A program made the position numbers and the translations under genes. The notes below the pieces were generated by a model. It did not search any database. It was not told where the DNA came from and was given only the letters and a program-made list of their open reading frames with translations. A stretch of 64,000 bases of DNA from Hippophae tibetana (lineage: Eukaryota > Streptophyta > Magnoliopsida > Rosales > Elaeagnaceae), in NCBI GenBank assembly GCA_037013495.1, contig CM072812.1:72919340-72983339 (forward strand). Reading direction: 5' to 3'. This document shows, in pieces, positions 12,426 through 23,639 of this stretch; position 1 is the stretch's first letter, and every line of letters starts with the position of its first letter.

Positions 12426-13160
12426 TGACAGACTCCACTCCAATGATTAACAATGCATTACAACAAACTTTAGGTGCAGTTAGTAGAATGTGACCACAAT
12501 CTGGTCATCCTAGGTATGTTGTTTCTCTACTTAATTTGTCATAAGTAGTAACTACTTCTATCAATCTTTCATTTTCTCTTAAACTCAATAGAACCAATTA
12601 TCTAAATTGGCATGAATAGATAAAGAGTATTGTTATTGCTTATGGTCTTAAAGATTACTTGTTTAGTATCAAGACTTCTCAAGTTCATCATCTTCTTTGA
12701 ACTGTAGGTAACACTCAAGTTTGAATGGTCAATCCTACTTATACAAGTTGGAATAGGGTGAATAACTTGCTTAAAAGCTGGTTATTGGGTCAATAACCAC
12801 ATTGATGAGGTCTAGTGTCTCTGGGAAGCAAAATGTAATTGAGATTTGGCATGCTCTTGAGGCTTACTTTATTGCTAACTCTAGATCTAGAATCATAAAG
12901 TTTAGATCTTAGTTTTAGATGCAAAATGATAGAATTATTGATGATTACATAAAGTTAAAGAAGTATCTAATCATTTAAGTGATGTAGGTGAAAGAGTTGT
13001 AAAGAATGATTTGATTTATCAAATCCTTCTTGCTTTGATTTATCAAATCCTTCTTGCTTTGATTAATGGTGATTATAATGAATTTGTCACCGGTATGTTA
13101 CTCAAGACTGAACCTGGCACCTTGGAAGAACTTCATAGTTACTTACTAGCTCATGAATAG
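12426..13160 (+). pseudogene. Copia gag pseudogene (UBN2 family)
   Basis: Begins shortly after the PBS. Visible Gag pieces in shifting frames are NRTNYLNWHE with KSIVIAYGLKDYL (12,588-12,665), a W-x-R-V-N-N-L-L-KSWLLG piece (about 12,750-12,790), an EIWHALEAYF piece (about 12,840-12,870) and LKTEPGTLEELHSYLLAHE (13,100-13,157). The sequence caaatccttcttgctttgattta is tandemly doubled at about 13,018-13,062. At least eight stops or frameshifts. The product would be the structural Gag of the virus-like particle. Confidence 0.75.
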
Positions 13161-13559
13161 AGAAATATACAATAGGTTAGTGATAATTTTTTGCATGCAC
13201 ATGCTGCACAAATTGGTTACTTAATACCAAAGGGGGTTTCAATGGGCTCAATCATGGTTTACAAAATAAAGAGGTGGTATGATTGGAACTAAACATACAC
13301 AGAGAAAATTGGTAAACATAATACCAAATGGGGATTTAATGGGTTCAATTATGGTTAACAAAATAAGGAGGTGGTATGATTGGAACTAAACCTACGCAGA
13401 GTTGGAATTTGCATCAATTAAGGGTGCTATAATTAAAGGTAAGAAACATATAGACCACAATTTCAGATTTGCTTCAAAACAGGTCTTATAATTGTGACTC
13501 ATTTTCAATTAAGGAATCTCGTGTTAAAGAATTAGGGTGGATTTTCTATGGCAACTAGT

Positions 13560-14900
13560 GTTGATGATGCAAAGTCATAAGAGAATCAAGAATGGCTTTT
13601 TGATAGTGATGATACAGATCACCTAACTTTTAATGCAACTAATATGAAGAATGGACAGGATTACCTTGGCAATGATGGTGTAACTATAAGTAACGATAAT
13701 AAATCTAATATTAAACAATTAGGTAAATGTGATATGTTACTTGATAACCATAGAATTCCTTTGACGGAACTTTTGCTTACTCCCCAATTTTCTACCAATT
13801 TTTGTTTTAGTAAACAACTTGCATTGATAATCATGTTTATATTGAGTTTCACCCAAATTGTTTTTGTGGCAAGGGACTGGGCATTTAGAAGCTTCTTCCA
13901 AGGTAGAGTTGAGAAATGAATGTATGAAATCAAGAATTTAGAGAAGGTTTTACAAAAACCTATAGGTACCACAGGTCAAGCTTTTGTTTCTACTTCTAAT
14001 GGTAAATATTTTTTACAAGTGCATATGGCACAATAGATTAGGGCATCCGTCAGACACTATAATATATAAGATTGATCAATAAGCCCATCTTCATGTGTTT
14101 AAGTCTTTTGATTATTCAATTAACTGTAATAGTTATGCTCTAGGGAAGTCTCGCAAATGATCTTATCCTCATCATCATGAATCTGCTACTAAGATGTTTG
14201 ATCTTATTTATGTTGATTTATGGACATTTCCAATTGTGGCTTTTATTAGTGCAAAATATTTTTTACTAATTATGGATGACTTATCTAATTTATATGGATC
14301 TATTTTTTTCTAACAAAAGTCAATCCAAATTGTATTAAATATGTTCAAAGCAATGATAGAAAGCCATTTTAAGGTTCTCATTAAAAATGTGCAGTCTGAT
14401 GGTATTTCAATTTTTATTACTAAATGGGAAAAGGAAGGCCTTATTTATAGGGAAAAAATTTCTTACTCTTAAGTTGAAAATGGTGTTATTGAGAGTCGAT
14501 CGATTAAGAAGAGTTCTGGATACTAGTATGATACCTATGCTTGCTTTTGTTTTCCTATAATATTATATGCATGCTTGTAGAAAAACAATTTATTTGAAAA
14601 ATATATTGCCTACCAAGGTTCTAAAATACAAGCCAGATTATAAAACTCTATACAAAAGGGTTGTTGATTATGATTTTCTAAATGTATTTGGTAGTCTATG
14701 TTATCATTGTTTTAGAGCATTTAACAAGCACAAGTTACAAGCATGCTCTGCACCTTATTTGTTTTTGAAATATGCTAGTAAACATAAAGGATATTTGTGT
14801 TTGCATAGAGAATCAATCAGAATCTATACAAAAAGGGATGTTGTATTCCATGAGACTCAATTTCCTTACCTTGTCTCATCTCATTCTAATTCAGAAAATT
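13560..14900 (+). pseudogene. Copia protease and integrase pseudogene
   Basis: Protease region: WLFDSDDTDHLTFNATN at about 13,592-13,640, where the family has a W-x-x-DSGA-x-x-H motif; here the Gly-Ala is Asp-Asp, so the active-site triad is damaged. GAG-pre-integrase: WHNRLGHPSD near 14,024. Integrase core: HHHESATKMFDLIYVDLW near 14,175-14,225 and LLIMDDLSNLYG near 14,265. The integrase C-terminal region is the best preserved part, 14,567-14,899, with LPTKVLKYKPDYKTLYKR and HKGYLCLHRESIRIYT. Multiple stops lie between the pieces. Confidence 0.75.
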
Positions 14901-15020
14901 AGTCATCAATTGAAATTGTTCATATCTTCTAATGTGTGTTTTGGAGTATGCTAGTAAACATAAAGGATATTTTTGCTTGCATAGAGAATCAATCAGAATA
15001 TATACAAGAAGAAATGATAA
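14771..15020 (+). repeat. Internal duplication in the integrase tail
   Basis: A segment of about 75 bp beginning tatgctagtaaacataaagg occurs at 14,771 and again at 14,947 (offset 176). Both encode the piece YASKHKGY.CLHRESIRIYT. The second copy opens the frame 14,932-15,324. That frame also has its own internal repeat HVQTIT.DHIS (15,112 and 15,181). Confidence 0.8.
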
Positions 15021-15589
15021 TCATTCTCAACATTGCACTAGTCATAGTTTGAATGATTCATCCTCACATACAATTCCAAACAATATCTCTTCAATTTCAA
15101 CAAGGGCTTCTCATGTTCAAACTATTACACTTGATCATATATCTAAGGTTACTTACATTCCTTCTCAAATGAACGGTCTTCATGTTCAAACTATTACACC
15201 TGATCATATATCAGAGATAATTCTTATTCCTTCTCTTATACAACTTCCTTCTCTAGATGTTTCATTTCAGAAATCAAGTTCTACAAATGAAAAAATTGCT
15301 ACTATAGTTCTTTCCCAAAAATAGCTAACATTCCTACTTTCAATCCTTTAGATTAAAAGTGTGGGACTATAATTTTTTAGATTAAAATTATGATACAAGT
15401 AGTATTTATCTTTATCCTAAAATACCTTTGGTCTTTGATCTTCCCATTCATTTAGTTTATAGACGACCAAGTCCATCTAATGTTCATTCAATGCTTACAC
15501 GTTCCAAAGTTGGTCTTCACCAGCCTAAAGCTTTCACTTTCTCACATAATATGCTACCTGATCCTAATAATAGTGCTCAAGCAAGAAAA

Positions 15590-17040
15590 GTTCATGAATA
15601 AAGAAATGTTATGCAAGTTGAACATGATACTTTGGTCAAGAATAACCTATGAGAACTTTTCCCTATGATAGATGATATGGAGGTTATAAGGAATAAATGG
15701 TTGTATAAATGAAAACAAAATCAAGTGGTATCCTTGACAAGTATATGTCTTGAGGTATGGAGAAAGGATATAACCAAGTAGAGGATATTGATTATTTTGA
15801 TACTTTTTTCACCGAGAGTGAAACATAGTTTAGTAAGAATTGTGTTAACATTAGCTTTCTCTAAGAATTGGTGTATCAAACAATTGGATGTTAATAATGA
15901 GTTTCTAAATGGTGATCTCAATAGGATGGAATCATGCATCAACTTAAAGTTTTGAAGTTCAATCTTATATACCTATGGTTTGTAAATTAAGGAAAATTCT
16001 ATATGGCTTTAAACAGGAATCTAGAGCCTGATATAATAAATTGAAGACATGTTTATTTCACTTGGGATTTCTTCAATACAAAGGTAATGCTTTCATGTTC
16101 ATTTTTTAGTCTCATGCAATTTTTATAATATTATTAGTCTATGTAGATGATATAATCATCTCTAGTAGCAATGAAGATAAAATTCAAGAATACACTTTTT
16201 ATTTACTGTCATAATTTTCCTTAAAGGAGGTTGTAGATCTTTCCTATTTCTTAGGAATTGAAGTTATCCATATAAATGATAAACTCATCTCAGTTCAAAA
16301 AAGTATATTAAAGACATACTTGAGAACAATGATTTGATGCAAGCCAAACAAATTAATATACCTACTCGATCAAGGAAGGACTTTTTCGAATATGATGGAA
16401 TGCCACTTGAAGATCCTATTATCTTTAGGAAACTAGCAGGTGCATTGTAATATTGCACCATTATTAGGCTAGAGATAGCTTTTATTGTGAATTGAATGTG
16501 TCAATTTCTCATTTAATCTATTAATGTTATTTGGAATGGCTTGAAGAAGATCCCCAGATATCTTTGAGGAACTACACATTATGGTATACTACTTCATAAA
16601 TCTACTTATCATGATCTTACTTGTTTCACTAACCAGATTGGATAGGTACAATAGATGATATAAGGCATACATGTGCATTCTATGTTTACTTTGGTAATAG
16701 TTTTGTGTCACATAAATCTAGCAAGAAAAAAAAGTAGTTATGGCTCTTACTAACACATAGTTGATTTGGATAAAGACATTACTTACTGAGCTTGGAGTTT
16801 AGATTGTGATTTTTGTGATAATATGTGCACTCAGTTATTATCTAAAAATCTCATTTTTTCATTCTAGAATAAAGCATGTGAAAATAGATTTTCACATTGT
16901 TAGAGAATTGGTCATGATTAAAAACTTAGGGTAAAACATATGTTATATGAAGATCAAGTTGTTCATATTCTTACAAAGTCTATACCAGTAAACAAATTTG
17001 TAGTTCTTTATACCACCGAACTCATAGTTCTTCCCAAACA
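15590..17040 (+). pseudogene. Copia reverse transcriptase and RNase H pseudogene
   Basis: RT pieces in order: EHDTLVKN (15,620), NKWLYK (15,693), NWCIKQLDVNNEFLNGDL (15,867-15,920), ILYGFKQESRA (15,991-16,025). The catalytic YVDD is intact at 16,140-16,151 (LLVYVDDIIISSS), followed by FLGIEV (16,250). RNase H pieces: AGAL.YCTI and CQFLI (16,437-16,510), STYHDLTCF (16,600) and a C-terminal KHVKIDFHIVRELV-like piece (16,875). Stops occur every few tens of codons. The enzymes would copy and process element RNA. Confidence 0.8.
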
Positions 17041-17056
17041 TGATATTGAAAGGAAC

Positions 17057-17254
17057 TATTAGATATTAAATAGTATATGAAATAATATAGTTTATATTAT
17101 TGATATATATTAGTGTGTCCCATTTGTATAGATTATGTTACAACAATTTGTTAGAGTAGTGGGCTACTTATAGTGTATTATTCTCATGAATGAACTTGAG
17201 TTATGCATATTGAGAATTTTCACTAAGCATCGTTCTTCTTTTTCTTTTCTTGTA
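17057..17254 (+). repeat. 3' LTR of the 12-17 kb Copia
   Basis: Starts tattagatattaaatagt after the short purine tract tattgaaaggaac and ends tttttcttttcttgta. It pairs with 12177-12380. Many substitutions and indels separate the two copies. Confidence 0.8.
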
Positions 17255-17742
17255 ATTAGATTCATTTAAAGTTGTACTTTGACCTATAAAGTTATTTTCA
17301 CATTATTTTTACTATTATAAATTTAAATGTAATGTTTTATATAATTTTTTAAAAACTGGCGTTATTGCCATATTTTATTTTATTGGTTCCACATTATATT
17401 TATTTTAAGTTTTAAAAATAATAAAAACATACTTAAAATTAATTAAATTAACATAGAAAAATATAATAAAAATAAAAGAGATATTTTTATTAATTTAATA
17501 TATTAATATTAAATATAATATAAAAAATAAATAAAAAAATATGTGATAATAAACCCATCCCACCTTTTACCAAAATACTATCAATAAATTTTGTTGAGTT
17601 TGAAATTTCGTTGCCTAGCTAGAATCTCTAAATAAGTGTGACTAGAGGAAATCAGTTATTAAATAGTGTGACTCTTCCCTTTTGTCATCCTCATTCCTCA
17701 ATGACTTCAAGTCCAATCATTTGATAATTTCTATAAAACTAT

Positions 17743-18890
17743 GGATTAGTATCAGAGATACCCCTAAGCTTTAAAGTATCTTCAAAAATACCCTTAGTGT
17801 TTCAAAAACAAATAAGAAGAAGATATAACAGTAATCAGTGAGATTGATTCTAAACTAGAAAACATGACCCCAAAAGGTTATATGAAGCCAATTTTATTAC
17901 CATTTCCTTATCAAGAAGGAATATCTCACCCACATAGGGGAGAAAGAAATACGCAAAGGAAAAAACAACCTGACGCCACAAATAGAAGAAGAAAACCACC
18001 TAAAATGGAGGATGGTTTGCATTAGGGAACTAGAGATAGTATTCCACCAAAATTCAAACTACATGATAATTATAAGTTTGATATTTTAGATTTAAACAAT
18101 ATAAGAGATAGGAAAAATCCTTAGATAAATGGGCGAGTGGAATGAGTGTGCTTATACATGCTTATCAAACTATTCAAACAAACCCTTCAATCTGTATGAT
18201 ATTAGTAGCTCATAAAATGATAAAAAATGTTAAAGTTTGGTTTTCAAACTTAACAGATCAACAATATTTATTAATGCAAAGAAATGCTCCCACAGGAAGA
18301 GAATACTTGGATATAGTAATATATGAAATATACAAGGAATATATTGGAGAAGATAAAGGTAGAACTATCACCGAATCCAGTGAAAATGAAATCAATGAAG
18401 CTAAATAGCATCTAACAAATATGGAAATTTTGTAACATGTGTTACATAGATTCTTTTATTTGTGAATATGAAATGTATTATCATAAATTATCACCCTATA
18501 TACAAACAACTTATAAGAAAATGTTTTTTCAAAAATTACCTAAAACACTACACAAAACCTTAACAGAAAATTAGGAACAGAGAAATAGAGAAACTATACC
18601 AGATACTCTAGGAGGAAGAATAAGAAGCCTTAAAAATTAGATAATTATTAAATTTCAAGAAAAAAAGGAATATAGACAAATAAGAGAGCATGATATAATT
18701 TGTTGTGATACAAAAGATTTTAGAATACCAAGAAAATATGGAAGTAATATAAAACCTTACAAAACAATATAAAACATATAAAACATATAAAAGATTTAAA
18801 AATATAAATTCAGAAAATAAGATTTCCAAAAATATAAAAAGAGATTTAAAAGAGAAAACTATAAGAAAAGATATTTTAGAAAAAAGGGAT
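17743..18890 (+). pseudogene. Endogenous pararetrovirus fragment (Caulimoviridae-like), plus strand
   Basis: Old viral DNA integrated in the plant genome. At 17,747-17,758 tagtatcagaga resembles the caulimovirid tRNA-Met primer site, followed by a leader segment (17,758-17,810) shared with the minus copy near 52.7 kb. From about 17,820 it aligns in translation with the capsid-protein region of the 48.8-52.7 kb copy (about 51.06-49.98 kb). The longest open piece is 18,142-18,408 and includes RNAPTGREYLDIVIYEIYKE. Leader and capsid are directly joined, so the movement-protein part and the capsid N-terminus are deleted. Many stops; it cannot express a virus. RT is absent. Confidence 0.75.
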
Positions 18891-18992
18891 AACCAATACG
18901 TATGGGATTGAATTTCATATGTGTATCGAAATTGGACTGGTATGTATCTATGTATTTGGATGACCAATACGTATGAGGTTGAATTTCATGCA
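18886..18992. repeat. Short tandem duplication at the end of the viral fragment
   Basis: ggataaccaatacgtatggg-ttgaatttcat occurs at about 18,888 and again at about 18,960 (offset about 72). It marks the point where similarity to the minus-strand viral copy stops. Confidence 0.65.
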
Positions 18993-19559
18993 TTGGCTTT
19001 ATATCATAACATATTTTATATTGTACAAGCATATATTGAGATACCTGTATTGTAGTTTCCTTTAGTTTCCCTTGAAGTAAGGAGGTGCAAGTATATTTAG
19101 GAGTTTGTGATAAAAATATCCCTACTCTATATATTGATGAGATTACCATTCATGAATTTTATTAATAAACAAAATACATCATGAATGATTATTTGTTGGA
19201 AAGTAGACTCCTAATGAGCTATGTGTAGTTCACTTTGTTTTTCCTTACCTCCAGATTAGGATTTAACTAAGTGGTGAACGACTTAGAGATAGGAAAAATA
19301 GAAGAGAACTTTAGGTTCTAAATTTATATTTCATTTTGTAACCTTTATTTGGAGTAAATGTTGAGAGATGTTGTAAAATAAATCCTACTTCTAATATATG
19401 TATTTTATGATTTATAATTTAAATAGTTTTGTGAAATTATGTTTTTAAATAGAGATATCCCGAATTAAATTAAAGTTTTATTAAATAAATATTTTGAATT
19501 TAATTTCATTATACTTTATAAATTTACCTCATTCCTATCTCACTTACCTATTTTTCAGG
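18993..19559 (+). other. Probable 5' LTR region of the following gypsy element
   Basis: No reading frame. It lies directly upstream of a primer-binding-like site at 19,570, so at least its right part should be the gypsy 5' LTR. I could not find the LTR start or a matching 3' copy after 23.6 kb. It contains aattttattaataaac and cattttgtaacctttattt, possible polyadenylation-type sequence. Confidence 0.35.
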
Positions 19560-19627
19560 GCATGATAGTTTGGTATCATATCATAGTTTTGATCTCCTTG
19601 GAATAATATTCATTCACAATCTCTAAA

Positions 19628-20580
19628 ATGTTTTTGAACTATTTTTGTCTCAATGTGCCTCCAAAAAGAAAGGCGATTAAAAACCCACATGCAAAGGAAG
19701 CTAGAAAGAAACCCGCATATGACATAGATGAAAATTTTAATTTATTGTATGTGATACAAAGATTGATTACTCAAGGTGAAGAACATAAAGAAAGAGATAT
19801 AGCTTATAACTTCAAAGAATTTGACAAAACAAGGCCATCTCTTTACGATGGTACTCCTAACCCTAACATTACAGAAGGATGGGTTTGGAAAATTAAGAGA
19901 AAGATAAATGCTCTAAACATTTCAACACATTATAGAGTTGGTTTAGCTACATACAAGCTAACTAGAGAAGCTGACTAATGTGACTCTTTAATAGAGGGAA
20001 TGATGTAGAGATAGTAACATAGGAAGAATTTGAGGAGTTGTTTTATGTAAGGTTCTTTAATGAGACTGCAAAATCTAACAAAGTGGTCAAGTTTATGAAT
20101 CTTAAGCAAAACGATATAACTGTCACAAAATATGAGAATATTTTAATCAATTGTCAAGATTTATGAAAATATATGGTAGCAAGAGATTTTGACAAGGCTT
20201 TAAAGTTTTTGATGGGTTTGGAAGATGACATAAGCATGCAACTAATGTATCAAGGTGTACGAACCTACACTACAATGGTTACCGTAGCTTATAGAATCGA
20301 ACAAGTCAATACAAAATAGTTAAAAGAGACAACTTCATCTTAAAAGACCAAGGATAAAGGAAAGGAGAAAAATAAATTTTGGAAAAGGAGATAACATAGT
20401 GGATCATCACATAGTAATTTTTCTAGAAGTATTTGGTATCACTCTTATACCTATTACAACCTCAACCAATTGGGACACCTCAAGTACAATTGTCCTCAAC
20501 TCACCATCGAATACTGTGGGGGAGGATCGTAGTCAAGTTTTAATTCTAGAGCTTCAAATAACAAGTAAAATTTTCAAAGG
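19628..20580 (+). pseudogene. Ty3/gypsy gag pseudogene with zinc knuckle
   Basis: The frame 19,628-19,978 has a Retrotrans_gag-like stretch: F..TRPSLYDGTPNPNITEGW and HYRVGLATYKLTREAD. The next frame continues with EEFEELFYVRFFNETAK, LKQNDITVTKYE and FLMGLEDDISMQL (20,015-20,240). A knuckle remnant QLGHLKYNCPQL is at 20,466-20,500, keeping the His and last Cys. The upstream frame opens with lysine-rich residues (PPKRKAIKNPHAKEARKKP). Stops and frameshifts separate the pieces. Confidence 0.75.
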
Positions 20581-20779
20581 TTAACTCAAAAACTGGTTGA
20601 CAACCTCAATATAATTTTAAACAAACAAGATGATTATTCCAAGAATAGTCCTTAAGCTCCTACCAACCTCTTAGGCAATCTTTCTAACTACCTTATAGTA
20701 TGACACCAACATTTCAATGTCAACCATCTACCCGATAAAAGGAAAAAGGGTAAAGGCGTTGCCACTCAGGAATAAAGAA

Positions 20780-23630
20780 CATAACCCCTCTTACTTTGAA
20801 TACTCCTCTCGGAGCCTATTCGAATATCTTGTATATTTGTAAAAATTATTCGATCTGCTTCAATGGTCACCGATTCCCAACCAATCTTGTTACACTCAAT
20901 ATGAGTTATTTCGACATCATTTTAGGAATGGACTGGCTGACCAAGTATTAAGCCATTGTAAATTGCTTTGAAAAGAAGGTTACCATACAAACTCTTAAAG
21001 GCATAGAAGTCCAATTTTATGGAAAAAAAGAGTAAACCCTTGCAACCTTTTCCTTAAGTATTGCTTAGGCAGAAGGTGAAACTAGACAAGCATAACTCTC
21101 CTAAATTCTCTAGTAGAAAACACAAACAATGGAAAAAGCTTGGCATGGATACTAGTGGTAAATAAATATTGGGATGTGTTTCCAGAAGAATTAACTAGAC
21201 TCTTTCCAGCTCGAGAAATCAATTTTTTGATTGATTTGTATCCTAAACTTTCACCAATATCCATCACTCCTTATCGTATGGAACATATAGAAAAAAAAGA
21301 ATTGAAGAATTAGTTAGATGGGCTCTCAACAAAAGGATTCATTCAACCGATTTTGTCACCCTGGGGAACATCTGTACTTTTTTCAAGAAGAAGCATGGAA
21401 GTTTCATACTCTGCATTGATTACCGTCAATTGAATAGGGTAATATAAACAACCAATATTAGTTATCTCAAATTGATGAATTATTTGACCAACTTAGAGGA
21501 GTAAGTTTCTCTCTACCATATTGGACCATACTATCTAGTATGGTTATTATACAAATAAGGTTTACTATATGAAGATATATGTTAATTTGATATAGACCTC
21601 AAAGATTGATCTCAAATCAAAATATCACCAATTGAGAGTTAGAGAGTCAGATATACTCAAAATTTCTTTTCGTAAACGGTATGGGCATTTTGAATTTCAT
21701 GTCATACTATTTGGAATGACAAATGCTATTATTTGATTTGTTTTATGGATTTAAGGAATTGGGTATTTCAATCTTATTTAGATCAATTTATCATTGTTTT
21801 TATTGAAAATATATTGATTTATTCAAAGACCTATGAAGAGTATGAACAACATCTCAAGATCGCCTTACAAACTCTAAGGAAACACTAATTGTATGCAAAG
21901 TTTGAGAAATGTGATTTCTAACTTATCAAAGTGAATTCCTCAAAAAAATTATATCAGTAAGAGGAATTGCTATAGATCCTTCCAAGATTGAACCCGTATT
22001 AAATTGGATTCAATCAAGAAATGTGAACAACATAAGAAGTTTCCTTGGAATGGCTGTATATTATCGATCTTTTGTGCATGAATTCTCAAAGATTGCTACA
22101 TCATTGTCAAGAATTACTAAAAAAAGGAGTCCAATTCTTATGGGAAGAAGCTTTTGGAAAGGAATTCCAAGAATTGAAAACACGACTTCTGACTGCGCTA
22201 ATCTTCACTATGATGGATAGTATAGAACCTTACTGCAAAATGATTGAGTAATTGCCTACGGATCATGAAAACTAAAGGTTCTTGAGAAAAATTACCCAAC
22301 TCATGACTTAGAGCTAGTAGCAGTGGTCTTCGCCCTAAAGATGTGGACATGTTACCTTTATGGTGCCAAATTTCAAATCTTCTTGGACGATAAGAGTCTC
22401 AAATATATTTTCACTCAAAAGGATATCAATTTGAGAAAAAGAAGATGGGTAAAGTATCTTTAGGATTATGACTTCACTTTGTAATATCATCCTAGCAAGG
22501 CTAATACTATGGCAAACACTTTAGTTCATAAGTCAGGCTTTGTTGCACAAATGATGTTGGATCCCTAGCAAAACACTCAAACTATAGAAGGTTACAAGCT
22601 CAATTTGTATGATGATAGAAGATAAGCATTTCTATACAACCTCATAACTAGTCTTACCTTACTAGAAAATGTCAAGGTAGCCCAATCGAATGATCTTGAA
22701 ATTTGTGAAGTATAATGTAGGATGAATGAAAGAGAGATGGTGGAAGGATGGACTTATAATAAAGGAACGTTTCATTTCCATGAAAATATTACGATACCTG
22801 TCAATGATTATTTGAGACAATAAATTATGGGAGAAACATATAGGTTAAAATTTACTTTACATCCTAGGAGCACGAAAATGTATTGTGATTTAAAAAATGA
22901 CCTATTGGTGGAAAGGAATGAAGAAATATGTTGCTCTATTTGTGGAAAAATGCATGATATGTCAAAAAGTGAAGGTATAACAAACAAAACCACCATTCCT
23001 AGTATTAGAATGAAAGCAGGATGACATAACCATGTATTTTGTATAAGGATTATCATAAACTTCTCAAGGTTATGATTCCTTATGGGTAATTGTCGATTGT
23101 ATTACGAAGTCCCCCCATTTCATTCTAGTTAAAACTCGATACTCTATCAATGTTTAAGCAAGTTGTACATATGGGAGATAGTACGATTGCATGGCCTCCC
23201 AAAGTAAATAATGTCAGATCAAGATCCAAAGTTTATTGCACAGTTATGGAGATGTGTACAAGAGTCTTTGAGTATAGAGTTACTACATAGCACGGCTTAT
23301 CATCCTGAAATGGATGGACAATTTGAAATATTATTCACATGTTAAAAGACATGTTATGAGCTTTTGTTATGAAATTGAAGGGAAATTAAAGTGATCACCT
23401 GTCATTGGTTGATTTGGTCTACAACAATAGTTATCATGCCAACATTAGAATGGCTCTTTTGAAGTCTTGTATGGACGACTATGAAGATATTAATTATATT
23501 GGGTGGAATGCATAGATTTTAGTACAATAAGAACTAATCTTATTGAAGAAACAACTAAAAAGATTCACATTGCACAAGACAAACTTCATACACTTCAAAG
23601 TCGATATATTCATTAAAAAATTATGCAAAT
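20780..23630 (+). pseudogene. Ty3/gypsy pol pseudogene (protease, RT, RNase H, integrase)
   Basis: Protease tail: LNMSYFDIILGMDWL (20,894-20,938). RT: INFLIDLYPKLSPISITPYRM (21,219-21,281), [15 protein letters not shown] (about 21,660-21,705), then FIIVFIENILIYSK (about 21,788-21,830); the family has two catalytic aspartates there and here they are Glu-Asn. RNase H: THDLELVAVVFALKMW (22,300-22,347) and DDKSLKYIFTQKD (22,388). Integrase: HPRSTKMY and CCSICGKMHDM (22,860-22,965) from the zinc-binding part, WVIVDCITKSPHF (23,087) and SDQDPKFIAQLW (23,215) from the core, and a TLQSRYIH tail (23,598). The product would copy and insert the element. Confidence 0.8.
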
Positions 23631-23639
23631 TTTTATCAT

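Larger units (their letters stand above)
12177..17254 (+). mobile_element. Full-length, heavily decayed Ty1/Copia retrotransposon
   Basis: About 5.1 kb with 5' LTR, PBS, gag, protease, integrase, RT, RNase H, a short purine tract and 3' LTR in Copia order (integrase before RT). All frames are interrupted by many stops and frameshifts. The LTRs are about 200 bp and visibly diverged, so the insertion is old. The flanking five bases (aatac and attag) do not give a clean target duplication. Non-autonomous today. Confidence 0.85.
19560..23630 (+). mobile_element. Decayed Ty3/gypsy retrotransposon
   Basis: Primer site tttggtatcatatcatag (19,569-19,586) is followed by gag, protease, RT, RNase H and integrase in that order, the Ty3/gypsy arrangement. 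All frames are broken. The element ends inside the integrase C-terminal part near 23,628 with no 3' LTR that I can identify, so it is truncated. The lead-in cagggcatgata before the primer site resembles LTR ends of chromovirus-type gypsy elements (inference). Confidence 0.8.

Noticed and set aside
13644-13972. Frames of 91 (plus) and 103 (minus) codons
   Set aside because: The plus frame covers the protease-to-pre-integrase part of the old Copia in a drifting frame; the minus frame is its shadow.
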